Source: an uncultured Halobacteriovorax sp.
GTDB lineage: Bacteria; Bdellovibrionota; Bacteriovoracia; Bacteriovoracales; Bacteriovoracaceae
DNA length: 64,000 nt
Reading direction: 5' to 3'
NCBI GenBank assembly: GCA_913061265.1
Contig: CAJXVS010000007.1
Coordinates: 186,001 to 250,000, forward strand
Shown: positions 1 through 8,946 of the stretch, piece by piece
Numbering within the stretch: position 1 is the first letter of the stretch
How the letters are laid out: each line of letters starts with the position of its first letter
The notes under the pieces: model-generated
Databases searched by the model: none
Told to the model about the DNA's origin: nothing
The model's input: only the letters and a program-made list of their open reading frames with translations
Program-made: the position numbers and the translations under genes

Positions 1-404
1 TTGAGAGGTTGGTTCAATTTCACCTTGATTCAAAGTTTGATATTGCTACTCTTGTTAAAAAGAATGAATCCTTAGAAGAATTTAAGAATCCAAATATTGT
101 TAAGGCCATTGTTGCACCAACTGGAGCTTGTCTCTATTTCTCAAGAGAATCTATTCCTCACTTAAAAGAGGAAAAAGACTTTAAGTCTTGGTGGCAGCAT
201 ATTGGTGTCTATTCTTATAGGCCTAAAGCCTTACAGAAGTTTTGTGAGTCTCCTCTTGGAGTCTATGAAAAAACAGAAAGGCTCGAGCAGTTAAGGGCCT
301 TAGAAGAAGGTCTCAGTATTGGGGCATTAGTTACAAATTTAAACTTGATGGGAGTCGATACTCCTGAAGATATCAAAAAATTAGCCGAGGTTTTAAGTGA
401 ATAG
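1..404 (+). CDS. kdsB: 3-deoxy-manno-octulosonate cytidylyltransferase, C-terminal part
   Basis: The enzyme activates Kdo with CTP to give CMP-Kdo for the LPS inner core in the cytoplasm. Only the C-terminal ~134 residues are in the window; the frame is open from the first bases, so the TTG near base 9 is an internal codon and not a start. Family hallmarks are visible: a GVYSYRPKAL segment, then ETERLEQLRALEEG, then VDTPEDI near the end, which is the classic KdsB C-terminus. The stop overlaps the GTG start of pyrG by 8 bases. The kdsA and kdsC genes follow in the same operon, which supports the call. The CTP-making enzyme PyrG sits next to a CTP-using one. Confidence 0.93.
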   Translation, partial: ERLVQFHLDSKFDIATLVKKNESLEEFKNPNIVKAIVAPTGACLYFSRESIPHLKEEKDFKSWWQHIGVYSYRPKALQKFCESPLGVYEKTERLEQLRALEEGLSIGALVTNLNLMGVDTPEDIKKLAEVLSE

Positions 405-2022
405 TGCGAAACGGGGTAAACCCAGTAAGAAGTTTGTCTTTATCACAGGTGGCGTGGCCAGTTCTCTAGGGAAAGGTTTAGCGGCGGCATCCATCGCTTC
501 TCTACTCGAGAGAAGAGGGATTAAGATTAATATGCTTAAGATGGATCCTTATATCAATGTTGATCCAGGAACGATGAGTCCTACTCAGCATGGGGAAGTC
601 TTTGTCACTGATGATGGAGCTGAAACTGATCTCGATCTAGGTCACTACGAGCGCTTTACTTCACTTACTTTATCTAAGAGTTCAAACTTTACGACGGGGC
701 AAGTTTATCTGCAGGTTATTGAGAATGAAAGAGAAGGGAAGTATCTAGGAAAGACTGTTCAAGTTGTTCCTCATATTACAAATGAAATTAAAAGAAGAAT
801 TGATGTAGCCGCTGAAAACTGTGAGCTCTTACTTGGTGAAATTGGCGGAACTGTAGGTGATATCGAATCTCAACCTTATATTGAAGCTATTAGACAATTT
901 GCTCATGATGTTGGGCATGAAAATGTTCTCTTCGTTCACTTAGTTCTTCTTCCCTACCTTAGTGCAGCGGGAGAGTTAAAATCAAAACCAGCTCAGCATT
1001 CAGTTAAAGAACTTAGATCAATGGGGCTTTTTCCTAATATGATCATCCTTAGATCAGAGCATGACATCGATCCAAACATCATTGATAAGATTTCACTCTT
1101 TTGTAATGTTCCTAAGGGAAATGTTTTTGCTTCTATGGACGCTGATTCAATCTATAAAGTACCGCTTGCTTTTCATCAGCAAGGTCTTGATGACAAGTTA
1201 ACGCAGCTTTTAGGAATGTGGACAGCAACCCCTAAGGTCGATGATCTTGAAAAGGTTGTTTATAACCATAATAACCCTCTTAGAGAAGTTAAGATCGCTG
1301 TGGTTGGTAAGTACACTGATCTTCAAGAATCCTATAAGTCACTTGAAGAAGCTCTTACCCATGGGGCATTAGCTAATCAATTAAAACTTAATACTGTTTA
1401 TGTTGATGCTCAAGACTTAGAGGATGAATCTAAGGTAGAGGAAATCTTAGGTGAGTGTAACGGGATCTTAGTTCCAGGTGGATTTGGAGAGCGAGGAACT
1501 GAAGGAAAGATCAGAGCCGTTCGTTATGCTAGAGAGAAAAAGGTTCCTTATTTTGGAATCTGTTTAGGAATGCAACTTGCGATGGTTGAATTCGCTAGAA
1601 ATGTTGCTGGAATCAAAGATGCTACGAGTGAAGAGTTTGATAAGAATGGATCAAAACTTATTCATTATATGGAAGGACAATCAAAAGACGGATCTAAAGG
1701 AGCGACGATGCGACTAGGGGCCTATGATTGTCATTTAGAAAAAGGAACTTATGCTCATAAGATCTATGGGAAAGCAGATATAAGCGAAAGACACCGTCAT
1801 AGATTAGAGGTGAATAACGAGTATCTTGATAAGGTAAAAGAAGCAGGCATGGTGATCTCTGGGGTTAATAAGAAATTAAACCTCGTTGAAGTTATTGAAC
1901 TTGAAGATCATCCTTATTTTATCGCTTGTCAGTATCACCCAGAGTTTAAATCAAGACCTTTTGCGGCTCATCCACTGTTTAAAACGTTTATTGAAGCTTC
2001 AGATAAAAGGCAGCAGCAATAA
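397..2022 (+). CDS. pyrG: CTP synthase
   Basis: Makes CTP from UTP, ATP and glutamine in the cytoplasm. The 541 residues match the usual family length. The N-terminal synthetase domain opens with FITGGVASSLGKG, the conserved nucleotide loop, followed by the MDPYINVDPGTMSP segment. The C-terminal class I glutamine amidotransferase has the nucleophile motif GICLGMQ and the YHPEF histidine/glutamate pair near the end. The start is GTG inside the end of kdsB, and the stop overlaps the kdsA ATG by one base (TAATG), so translation is probably coupled along kdsB-pyrG-kdsA. Confidence 0.98.
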   Translation: MNSAKRGKPSKKFVFITGGVASSLGKGLAAASIASLLERRGIKINMLKMDPYINVDPGTMSPTQHGEVFVTDDGAETDLDLGHYERFTSLTLSKSSNFTTGQVYLQVIENEREGKYLGKTVQVVPHITNEIKRRIDVAAENCELLLGEIGGTVGDIESQPYIEAIRQFAHDVGHENVLFVHLVLLPYLSAAGELKSKPAQHSVKELRSMGLFPNMIILRSEHDIDPNIIDKISLFCNVPKGNVFASMDADSIYKVPLAFHQQGLDDKLTQLLGMWTATPKVDDLEKVVYNHNNPLREVKIAVVGKYTDLQESYKSLEEALTHGALANQLKLNTVYVDAQDLEDESKVEEILGECNGILVPGGFGERGTEGKIRAVRYAREKKVPYFGICLGMQLAMVEFARNVAGIKDATSEEFDKNGSKLIHYMEGQSKDGSKGATMRLGAYDCHLEKGTYAHKIYGKADISERHRHRLEVNNEYLDKVKEAGMVISGVNKKLNLVEVIELEDHPYFIACQYHPEFKSRPFAAHPLFKTFIEASDKRQQQ

Positions 2023-2825
2023 TGAGCACTAAAGCGCCTCTTGAATTATTTATTGGTCCTTGTGTCCTTGAATCAGAGGCCTTGGCCTTAGAGATTGCCA
2101 CTAGCTTAAAGAAAAACTTAGAGCCCTTTAAAGATAAAATTAAACTTACCTTTAAGGGCAGCTTTGATAAGGCCAATAGGTCTTCAATTGATTCATATAG
2201 AGGACCAGGAATAGATGAAGGCCTTCGAATCTTAGAGAAAATAAAAAAAGACTTTGGTTATCCAGTGATCACTGATTTTCATTACCCTGAACAGGCTTCT
2301 CAAGTGGCTTCGGTTTGTGATGTTCTTCAGGTGCCAGCTTTTCTTTGCCGCCAGACAGATATGATTCTTGCCGGAGCAAAGGCCTGCCAAGAAAATGGAA
2401 GCCGCTTAAAAGTTAAAAAAGGACAGTTCCTCTCGCCAGAAGAGACTTCAAATATTGTCTCTAAAGCTAAAACTTATTTAAAAGAAGATTCGATTCTTCT
2501 CACTGAAAGAGGAACAACCTTTGGGTATAATAGGCTGATTGTTGATATGGCCTCTTTTGAAATCATGAAAAGTTTTGGTGTTAAGGCCATTCACGATGCT
2601 ACTCATTGTGTTCAAAGACCTGGTGGTCTTGGAACTTCTACTGGTGGTGCTAGAGAGCAAATACCTGCTTTAGCAAAAGCTGCTATTGCCGCAGGGGCAG
2701 ATGGCGTTTTTATGGAAACCCATCCGAACCCTGATCTGGCTAAGAGTGACCCGACAAATTGTCTCTCCCTTGAGGCGATCCCTGTTATTGTTGAAAAATT
2801 ATTACGAATCTACGAGGTAGTTTAA
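2022..2825 (+). CDS. kdsA: 3-deoxy-8-phosphooctulonate synthase (Kdo-8-P synthase)
   Basis: Condenses arabinose-5-phosphate with phosphoenolpyruvate to form Kdo-8-phosphate, the first committed step of Kdo synthesis. The 267 residues fit the family. Visible signatures are the FIGPCVLES start, FKGSFDKANRSS, the RGPGIDEGL segment, TDFHYPEQA, DVLQVPAFLCRQTD and the DATHCVQRPGG stretch, all typical of the KdsA TIM barrel. It lies between pyrG (1-base overlap) and kdsC (1-base gap), so precursor synthesis, dephosphorylation and CMP activation are encoded together. Confidence 0.97.
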   Translation: MSTKAPLELFIGPCVLESEALALEIATSLKKNLEPFKDKIKLTFKGSFDKANRSSIDSYRGPGIDEGLRILEKIKKDFGYPVITDFHYPEQASQVASVCDVLQVPAFLCRQTDMILAGAKACQENGSRLKVKKGQFLSPEETSNIVSKAKTYLKEDSILLTERGTTFGYNRLIVDMASFEIMKSFGVKAIHDATHCVQRPGGLGTSTGGAREQIPALAKAAIAAGADGVFMETHPNPDLAKSDPTNCLSLEAIPVIVEKLLRIYEVV

Positions 2826-2826
2826 T

Positions 2827-3384
2827 ATGCATAATCATGACCTTCCTGACTTTCGCGCTATTGGAAAACATTTTAAAGCTAAGCTTAGTAAGATTAAAGT
2901 CTTGGCCTTTGATGTTGATGGAATCCTCACAAACGGAAATGTATATTGGGACGGAGAAGAGAGAGGCTTTAACCGGCAATTTAATGTTCTTGATGGTTAT
3001 GGAATGCGGGCCATGCAAAGACTTGGTTATAAAGTCGGAATCATCACGGGCGGAGATAGCCTAGGCGTCTTTAAACGTTTTGAAGAAAACTTAAAACTCG
3101 ATTTTGTGTATATGGGTAACGAAGATAAGAGAGAATCTTATAAGAAGCTAATGGCCGAAGGTCATGAGCCTGAAGAGATCCTTTATATGGGAGATGAGTT
3201 CTTTGACATGCCTTTAATGCAAAAGTCAGGATTCTCAGCAACTGTGGATCATGCTTCTCACGAAGTAAGAGAAGTGGCTGACTATATTTGTTACCGCAAA
3301 GGCGGAGCCGGTTGCGTGCGAGAGGTGATTGATATCTTTAGATACGCCAACGATATTGAAATACCAATTCCTCAATTTGATTAA
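2827..3384 (+). CDS. kdsC: Kdo-8-phosphate phosphatase, HAD superfamily
   Basis: Hydrolyses Kdo-8-phosphate to Kdo. The 185 residues match stand-alone KdsC enzymes. The HAD nucleophile motif is AFDVDGILTNG (first Asp nucleophile, second Asp acid/base), motif II is IITGGDS, and motif IV is GDEFFDMPLM. The C-terminal YICYRKGGAGCVREV stretch is the KdsC-specific tail that closes the active site. It follows kdsA by one base. An atypical point is GDEFFD where most relatives have GDDxxD. Confidence 0.95.
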   Translation: MHNHDLPDFRAIGKHFKAKLSKIKVLAFDVDGILTNGNVYWDGEERGFNRQFNVLDGYGMRAMQRLGYKVGIITGGDSLGVFKRFEENLKLDFVYMGNEDKRESYKKLMAEGHEPEEILYMGDEFFDMPLMQKSGFSATVDHASHEVREVADYICYRKGGAGCVREVIDIFRYANDIEIPIPQFD

Positions 3385-3386
3385 TT

Positions 3387-3650
3387 ATGGATAAAGAAAA
3401 GTTAGATAACTTACAAGCAGTCTTAGAGGCCACGGAAGTTTGGCCCTGTCAGTATATGTTCAAGTTTATTGTCCCTGTTGATAATCACGAGTACCTGATA
3501 GAGCTCGTCGGTGATGCCGAAGTCATCCTTAAGCCCAGTAAAAAAGGGAACTATATGAGCGTTACCATCAAAAAAATGCTTCAAACTCCCGAAGAAGTGA
3601 TTAAAATCTATGTAAAGGTTTCTTCAGTAGAAGGAATTATTTCACTTTAG
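3387..3650 (+). CDS. DUF493 (YbeD-like) small protein
   Basis: An 87-residue protein of the DUF493/YbeD family, a ferredoxin-like alpha-beta fold whose members are often proposed to be small ligand-binding or regulatory domains. Family features are the N-terminal FKFIVPVD strand, the central KPSKKGNYMSVTI strand (relatives have S-x-x-G-x-Y-x-S-x-T) and a C-terminal IKIYVKVSSVEGIISL helix-strand. It begins 2 bases after kdsC and ends 8 bases before gpsA, so it is part of the operon. Its precise role cannot be told from sequence. Confidence 0.85.
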   Translation: MDKEKLDNLQAVLEATEVWPCQYMFKFIVPVDNHEYLIELVGDAEVILKPSKKGNYMSVTIKKMLQTPEEVIKIYVKVSSVEGIISL

Positions 3651-3658
3651 GAGATTCC

Positions 3659-4690
3659 ATGTCCCAAAAAACGGCCCTCGTAATCGGGGCAGGTGCCTTT
3701 GGTACTGCCATTGCATCTGTTCTTGCTAATAACTTTGATAAAGTTATCTTAAAGGTGAGATCTGAAGATGTTTATACGCCAATAAAAGAAAATGATGAGA
3801 ACGCTGTTTATCTTCCGGGATTAAAGCTTCCAAGTCATTTAGTTCCGGCCCTCACTTGGGATGAAGTTGATGAGTTAAAAGAAGGCAATATTGAACTTAT
3901 CGTCTCGGGTCTTCCGACGGCCGCGATCTCTGGATTTTATAAAGAGAACCTAGAGCGTTTTCAAAACTACCTTGAAGAAGGAATTCCCGTCGTCTCTCTC
4001 TCTAAAGGGATTGATCCCGTCACACTAGAGATGGCCGATGATCTCTTTTACGAATTCTTTCCTCATCACAAAGAACTCTTCACTTTCTTATCAGGACCAA
4101 GTTTCGCTAAAGAGATCGTGCAAGCACAAATCACTCTTGTTACTTTAGCGGGTCGCTCTAGAAAAGTTCTTACAAGCGTTTCGCAAATGTTTGAGTCCCC
4201 TTATTTTAAAGCGCTACCTTCTTATGATGTTAAAGGAGTTCTTTTAGGTGGAGCTCTTAAAAATGTTCTCGCCATTGCCGGAGGAGTCATCGAAGGTCTT
4301 GGTTATAACGACAATACCCGCGCGGCCATGATCACAAGAGGAATTGCAGAGATGCTAAGATTCGGAAGAGTCTTCAACGCCAGACCAGAGACTTTCTACG
4401 GCCTCTCAGGAATGGGGGACTTAATCCTCACCACAACAGGTGGACTCTCAAGAAATAAACAATTCGGTTTAGAGTTAGCGAAGGGAAGAACTCCCGCTGA
4501 GATCATAAGCTCACAAAGAACAACTGTTGAAGGTTATAAAACAACCAAAGCGGTTCATCTTCTTTCTCAAAAGTATGAGATTCGCGCCAATATTTTTAAC
4601 GCCGCTTATGAAGTTATGTTTAATGAAAAAGAGGCCAAAGAAGTTATTGAAACTCTTATGAATACGCCTTCTCGCTTTGAATTAGAATAG
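3659..4690 (+). CDS. gpsA: NAD(P)H-dependent glycerol-3-phosphate dehydrogenase
   Basis: Reduces dihydroxyacetone phosphate to sn-glycerol-3-phosphate, the backbone of phospholipids. The Rossmann motif IGAGAFGTAIASVLA is at residues ~9-23. SLSKGID, LSGPSFAKEI, the catalytic-lysine region GGALKNVLAIAGG and the RGIAEMLRFG and GLSGMGDLILTTTGG stretches are all canonical. The 343 residues are normal length. A strong Shine-Dalgarno site (TAGGAG) lies 6 bases before ATG. It is the last gene of the operon and converges on the minus-strand gene ending at 4701. Confidence 0.97.
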   Translation: MSQKTALVIGAGAFGTAIASVLANNFDKVILKVRSEDVYTPIKENDENAVYLPGLKLPSHLVPALTWDEVDELKEGNIELIVSGLPTAAISGFYKENLERFQNYLEEGIPVVSLSKGIDPVTLEMADDLFYEFFPHHKELFTFLSGPSFAKEIVQAQITLVTLAGRSRKVLTSVSQMFESPYFKALPSYDVKGVLLGGALKNVLAIAGGVIEGLGYNDNTRAAMITRGIAEMLRFGRVFNARPETFYGLSGMGDLILTTTGGLSRNKQFGLELAKGRTPAEIISSQRTTVEGYKTTKAVHLLSQKYEIRANIFNAAYEVMFNEKEAKEVIETLMNTPSRFELE

Positions 4691-4700
4691 AGAAGGTTTC

Positions 4701-5312
4701 TTAACGTAAGTAATTTCTCTTAATAAGAGACGCGCCTTTTTCGGTGCCGGCCCATTCAACCTTGATATGACATTCGATGCCACCTACGCCTTTTGGGCAT
4801 AGTTTATCTGTAAGATTATAGTTCTTGCAGCCTTTGATATCTTTTCCTCGGATGATGCCTTTGGTTTGATAATAATTGATACACTTTTTAGCGATAGGAG
4901 TTCGTCCTTGCGGTAAGAAGGGTTTCTTAAAACCATCGACCATGACGAAGAGGTCGGCCGATCTACCGCATTGTTTTGCGTACATCTTAGTTAGTTTAAT
5001 TGCTTTTCCAGAGCCCCAGCTATTGGCCATGATAATAAGACCTAGCTTTGGACGGGCCTGAGCTTCTTTTGAGCACTCAAATTCATCAATAACTTCTTGT
5101 AGCTCGGCCTTCTTACTATAGTGAACAAGTTCAAATCTTTTATAGGCATCATAGGGAAGGTTTTCGTGAGCGCCGCTTGGTTGCCAAGCATTCTCAGCTC
5201 GTCTGGTCCCAAAGCCACTAACACCGACTAGAACATAGTCCTTAGCGAAGAGCTCTCCTACAGAGAAAAGTAATAAGAGTATAAATAGAAGCTTCTTCTT
5301 TGGCGTAAAGAT
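4701..5312 (-). CDS. Secreted hydrolase-like protein with an apparent ATC start codon
   Basis: The minus-strand frame is open from a stop near 5390 to the stop at 4701, but it contains no ATG, GTG or TTG before an internal ATG at 5030. Read from ATC at 5312 it gives 203 residues that begin with a convincing signal peptide (FTPKKK, then a leucine-rich stretch LLFILLLLF and a cleavage region GELFA|K). An AGGAG site sits 7 bases before the ATC. The mature part has ANSWGSG, resembling the nucleophile elbow of alpha/beta hydrolases, then VMVDGF, and six Cys in the whole mature protein. I think it is a periplasmic lipase/esterase-like protein, but the family is not firmly recognised. Starting at 5030 would remove the signal peptide and about half of the conserved-looking protein. 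Confidence 0.7.
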   Translation of the reverse strand: MFTPKKKLLFILLLLFSVGELFAKDYVLVGVSGFGTRRAENAWQPSGAHENLPYDAYKRFELVHYSKKAELQEVIDEFECSKEAQARPKLGLIIMANSWGSGKAIKLTKMYAKQCGRSADLFVMVDGFKKPFLPQGRTPIAKKCINYYQTKGIIRGKDIKGCKNYNLTDKLCPKGVGGIECHIKVEWAGTEKGASLIKRNYLR

Positions 5313-5401
5313 GGGTTTTCTCCTGTTAGTTAAAGCTCTATTTTGCCTTTTAAAGGGGGCCGAGGGGGAGAAATTCGTCTATTTCAGTAGAATTTATATG
5401 T

Positions 5402-5926
5402 CTAAAGATTAGACAGCTCTTTTTTAACAAGCTCTAAAAGGAAGGTTTCTCGTTGAACTGACATCCCTTTTTTCTTACTCTTTGAAATTGTGTTTAGGTT
5501 ATGGGAAATGGCCTTCTCGATGGGGATCCAGAGGGGAGTCATGCCATTTTTAATCTCATAGTCTTCAAAAGAAGTTTGTCCTAACTCTTCGTCGACTGTG
5601 CAGGTATAGCAGTAAGAGATCATATGCTGGATATCAAAATCATCTTTGTACCAAGGGCGGTGCTCTTCGTAGATGCCGAATTCTTTTATGTTTTGAATAT
5701 TCTTAGCGCCCGTCTCTTCTTTTAATTCTCGAATCATTCCTTCCACTTTCTCTTCACCATCATCAAGTCCGCCGCCAGGGAAGCTGTAATCATTGTATCT
5801 TTCAGTGAAAAGCATAAGAGCTGATTCTCCTCTGATAGCAATCGCCCTCGTTGAGTATCTTGTATGGCTAGTTTTTAACTTCTTTAATTCTATGTCCGGA
5901 TGGGTTGAAGTCTTTAGGTGTCTCAT
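5402..5926 (-). CDS. Nudix hydrolase
   Basis: A 174-residue Nudix enzyme that would cleave a nucleoside diphosphate linked to another group. The Nudix box is complete: G-x5-E-x7-REL-x-EETGA, visible as GLDDGEEKVEGMIRELKEET. SFPGGG just before the box is also typical. The C-terminal PLWIPIEKAI segment resembles ADP-ribose/NUDT-type enzymes, but the substrate cannot be fixed. It begins 4 bases after the START-domain gene and is probably in the dsbD transcript. Confidence 0.93.
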   Translation of the reverse strand: MRHLKTSTHPDIELKKLKTSHTRYSTRAIAIRGESALMLFTERYNDYSFPGGGLDDGEEKVEGMIRELKEETGAKNIQNIKEFGIYEEHRPWYKDDFDIQHMISYCYTCTVDEELGQTSFEDYEIKNGMTPLWIPIEKAISHNLNTISKSKKKGMSVQRETFLLELVKKELSNL

Positions 5927-5930
5927 AGAG

Positions 5931-6599
5931 TTAAATTAACTCTTTTAATTGGAGCCGTATTTTCTCAATCTCTTCTTTTGAATATAAGTTTTTCCTAAGC
6001 TGTCTTATTAAGGCTTGGGCCATGGTGAGGGCCTCAGATTTTTGAAAGAGGTTTACAACCCAGGTGGGGATATTCCCTTGAGGATCAGTGAAGGAGACGG
6101 CCTCTAGGAGGGTCTCTTTTTTCTCTTTATCCCAAGTCAGGGTTAGGTTGCTTGGATAGACGAGGGCACGGATATTTCCTTTTCTAATGATACGCTCATT
6201 TTGAACTGACTTGCAGTGGAGGCGGATCTTATCTAGGGAGCCTTCGATGATGGTATCGATTTGCACGAGGACTTCTCTATTATCAAAGGGAAAAGGCATG
6301 AGGACTTCTGCGTACTCAAGGCGGGAAGCTTTGCTGTTTGGAACTTCTTCGGCCCAGCTTGTTCTTAATCTAGGAATCCATTGCTTCTTTCTTTTGGTGT
6401 CTAAAAAGACGGCGATGATCTCTGGAATCGTGAAGGGTACCCAGACCTTTGCTTTGTAGGGATAGATATCGTTGATATCTTTGGTGCCCGTGAAGAGCTG
6501 GATTTTGTTTTCTTTTTCGAGAAGGACCCATTTGTTTTTTTCAGCATAAAGGGAAGTGCTTATTAATAAACAAATGGAAAATAAGAGAAATTTCATCAC
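5931..6599 (-). CDS. Secreted START-domain (lipid-binding-like) protein
   Basis: A 222-residue protein with a signal peptide (MMKFLLFSICLLISTSLYA). The mature part looks like a START/SRPBCC domain: a W-V-P-F-T-I-P strand, a DTKRKKQW helix, PFPFDNREVLV and a C-terminal FTDPQGNIPTWVVNLFQKS helix, which matches the D-P-x-G-x-I-P-x-W-x-x-N motif of bacterial START proteins. These proteins hold a hydrophobic ligand in a cavity and are generally assumed to bind lipids or sterol-like molecules in the periplasm. It lies 5 bases downstream of dsbD, so it is probably cotranscribed with it. Confidence 0.82.
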   Translation of the reverse strand: MMKFLLFSICLLISTSLYAEKNKWVLLEKENKIQLFTGTKDINDIYPYKAKVWVPFTIPEIIAVFLDTKRKKQWIPRLRTSWAEEVPNSKASRLEYAEVLMPFPFDNREVLVQIDTIIEGSLDKIRLHCKSVQNERIIRKGNIRALVYPSNLTLTWDKEKKETLLEAVSFTDPQGNIPTWVVNLFQKSEALTMAQALIRQLRKNLYSKEEIEKIRLQLKELI

Positions 6600-6604
6600 T
6601 CATC

Positions 6605-8833
6605 CTAGTCGAGTTTTGAGGCGATCTCTTTAAGGCTAATGGTTTCTCCTAAATCTATCAAGGTTCCATCTGGCTTTTGGATAAAATAAGCAGGAACACC
6701 GACATAACCCTTGGATTTAAGCCATTCTCCAATGATGGGGTCACGCTTAGTCCAGTCTGCGAGGAGGAGTTTTACTCCTTTTCTATCAATTAGCTCTTTA
6801 AAGCTTTTTGTTTCAATAACTGTTTTTTCATTCACTTTACAGGTAAAGCACCACTTCGCTGTAAAATCCATAAAGACATAATTCCCGTCTTCCTTATGGT
6901 TATTCATAGCGCTTTCACTCCAAACTTCCCAAGGAAGTCCTGTTGCTCTTTTTTCAATAACCATCTTTGAAACTCCAGAACTTAGAGCAGGAGAGTCTAA
7001 TGATGAGGTAAAGATATTAAAGAGAAAGAAGGCCGGAAATAAGTAAAAGAGAATTCTTAGTGGCCACTTCTTAGTGATCTTATGATGAGCATAGATTGCA
7101 AAGAAGATGAGGACGATGGCCGTGTTTAATTTGATAAGGGCCGATGTTCCATCTACTTGCGTGGCAAAGACATCAAGGAGCCAAACCATAGTCAGAAGGA
7201 GGGTTAGTCCTAAGAACTTCTTAACCGTGTCCATCCACATTCCAGGTTTTGGTAACCAAGAGATAAGACTTGGAAAGAATCCTGTTAAGATAAAAGGAGC
7301 CGAGAGACCTAGTCCAATTGATAGAAAGGTTGCGTAGACATCAAAGTTAGATCCAGTAAAAGCAAAGGTCAGTGCTGTTCCTAAAAAAGGAGCACTACAA
7401 GGAGTCGAAAGAATTGTCGCTAAGACTCCACCAAAGAAGTCACCACTAAAACCATCTTTAAGTTTTACGGAACCAAGTTTGCTTCCTCCTGGGGTGCTAA
7501 ACTCAAAGAGACCAAACATATTAAGCGCCATGACAAATAGAACAACGAGAGTCACTGCAATGAACTTTGGTGACTGAAGTTGAAAGCCCCAACCAATGGA
7601 CTCGCCATTTAGTTTAACGAGGACAACGATACTGGCCATCAATAAGAAAGTTGCTAGGACCCCAAGAGTATAAAAGAGGTTATGTTTTAAGATTCTAGAG
7701 CTTGATTCTTCAGAATGGGAGATAAGCCCAAAGAGCTTTATTGAAATAACCGGAAGCACGCAAGGCATGATGTTCAAGATAAGACCACCTATAAAGGCGA
7801 AGAGGATATAAGTCCAGATACTCCTTGTGCTCTTATTGACGACCTCATTTATTTCACTAGCTTCTTGATCTAAGGCAGCCTTCTCCGTTTTTATCTCAGG
7901 ATTTACATGAGGAACAGGGGTGAGGATCTTTATAAAATCATTTAGCCTTTCAGCGCCATTTAAATTAAAGGAGGTGAACTCTTTAGTAATCTTTTCAATC
8001 TTCCCGTTAATAGGGTTTGCGTATAAAAAAGAAAATTTGTAAGGACTAGCAAAGACTCCATCTGCTGGAAGCTTTAGAGGCGGCTCTGAGTATTCTCCAT
8101 CCCACTCAATAAGAATCTTTGAATAGATATTACCTTTATTATCTTTAAATTTTTCTTCGTGCTTAAAAGTAAAAGGGTCTAATGGAAAAGGAGTAAGAAG
8201 ATTAAGCGAAGGGTTAAGCTTGCTTGTCTCTGAACTTGTAAGGTTGGTAAAGAGAACAAGCCCGCCGGTTTCTTCATCTTTACTTAAGATCAAGTCGAGA
8301 TTATCAGCGATGGAAGTCTCTAATGGTAGGTTCTCTAAGCGTTGAACAGCTTCTTCGCGAGAGATAAGCTGATTTCCAATGCTCGAGCCCTTTTCAAGCT
8401 TAAGAACTTTCTTTCCAGGAATACAAATATGCTTACAGACAAGCCACTTAGAAGTGATGACCATAGTGCTCGCTTCAATCTTCTTTAGCTGATCCGTGGA
8501 GGGCTCAAAGAAGAAGCTGTATTTCTTAGCATAACCAAAGGCCAGCATATTTCCTTGTTCAAAATATCTATTAGGGCTTGGCCATTCGAGTGGGACTATA
8601 TTGATTTCTTCGCCATCAATCTTAAAGTCTGTTGAAGTAGGAAGTCCCGCATCCCCTGGGTTTTTCCAGTAAGTATGCCACTTAGGAGCAGCTTCGTAGT
8701 TTAGAACTAAGTATGTCTTTGAATCATGACTTAGTAGCTGCGCACCAAATTTAACGACATCATCTGGAACAGAGTTATCCGCGCGCAAAGAGAGAGAGAC
8801 AAAAATAAATAAGATTGTAGAGATTAACTTCAT
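6605..8833 (-). CDS. dsbD: Thiol:disulfide interchange protein, DsbD/ScsB type
   Basis: Carries electrons from cytoplasmic thioredoxin across the inner membrane to periplasmic thiol proteins. The 742 residues contain a signal peptide, a periplasmic N-terminal domain of the DsbD/ScsB type (WHTYWKNPGDAG; LVCKHICIPG with paired Cys), about eight membrane segments with the two conserved Cys in IMPCVLPV and STPCSAPFLG, and a C-terminal thioredoxin-like domain with the active site WCFTC at residues ~661-665. The long N-terminal domain is closer to ScsB-like proteins than to E. coli DsbD. It heads a minus-strand operon with the START and Nudix genes. It is divergent from the gene at 8947, and the two share a 113-base intergenic region. 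Confidence 0.93.
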   Translation of the reverse strand: MKLISTILFIFVSLSLRADNSVPDDVVKFGAQLLSHDSKTYLVLNYEAAPKWHTYWKNPGDAGLPTSTDFKIDGEEINIVPLEWPSPNRYFEQGNMLAFGYAKKYSFFFEPSTDQLKKIEASTMVITSKWLVCKHICIPGKKVLKLEKGSSIGNQLISREEAVQRLENLPLETSIADNLDLILSKDEETGGLVLFTNLTSSETSKLNPSLNLLTPFPLDPFTFKHEEKFKDNKGNIYSKILIEWDGEYSEPPLKLPADGVFASPYKFSFLYANPINGKIEKITKEFTSFNLNGAERLNDFIKILTPVPHVNPEIKTEKAALDQEASEINEVVNKSTRSIWTYILFAFIGGLILNIMPCVLPVISIKLFGLISHSEESSSRILKHNLFYTLGVLATFLLMASIVVLVKLNGESIGWGFQLQSPKFIAVTLVVLFVMALNMFGLFEFSTPGGSKLGSVKLKDGFSGDFFGGVLATILSTPCSAPFLGTALTFAFTGSNFDVYATFLSIGLGLSAPFILTGFFPSLISWLPKPGMWMDTVKKFLGLTLLLTMVWLLDVFATQVDGTSALIKLNTAIVLIFFAIYAHHKITKKWPLRILFYLFPAFFLFNIFTSSLDSPALSSGVSKMVIEKRATGLPWEVWSESAMNNHKEDGNYVFMDFTAKWCFTCKVNEKTVIETKSFKELIDRKGVKLLLADWTKRDPIIGEWLKSKGYVGVPAYFIQKPDGTLIDLGETISLKEIASKLD

Positions 8834-8946
8834 ATGACTTCCTTAACGGCAATATCTTAACAAAACTTTGTCTCTTTGTTACTAGAATACTGTCAGTTTT
8901 ATGTCATGTGTCGCCTCAAGAGGGTTTTTCGCTGCTACTATAGGGC

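Noticed and set aside
4701-5030. A short 109-residue gene starting at the internal ATG
   Set aside because: The same frame continues upstream as a signal peptide and conserved-looking protein with an AGGAG site, so the ATG is internal.
8834-8946. Cobalamin riboswitch before the BtuF-like gene
   Set aside because: The 113-base region is too short for a B12 aptamer and shows no conserved B12-box.
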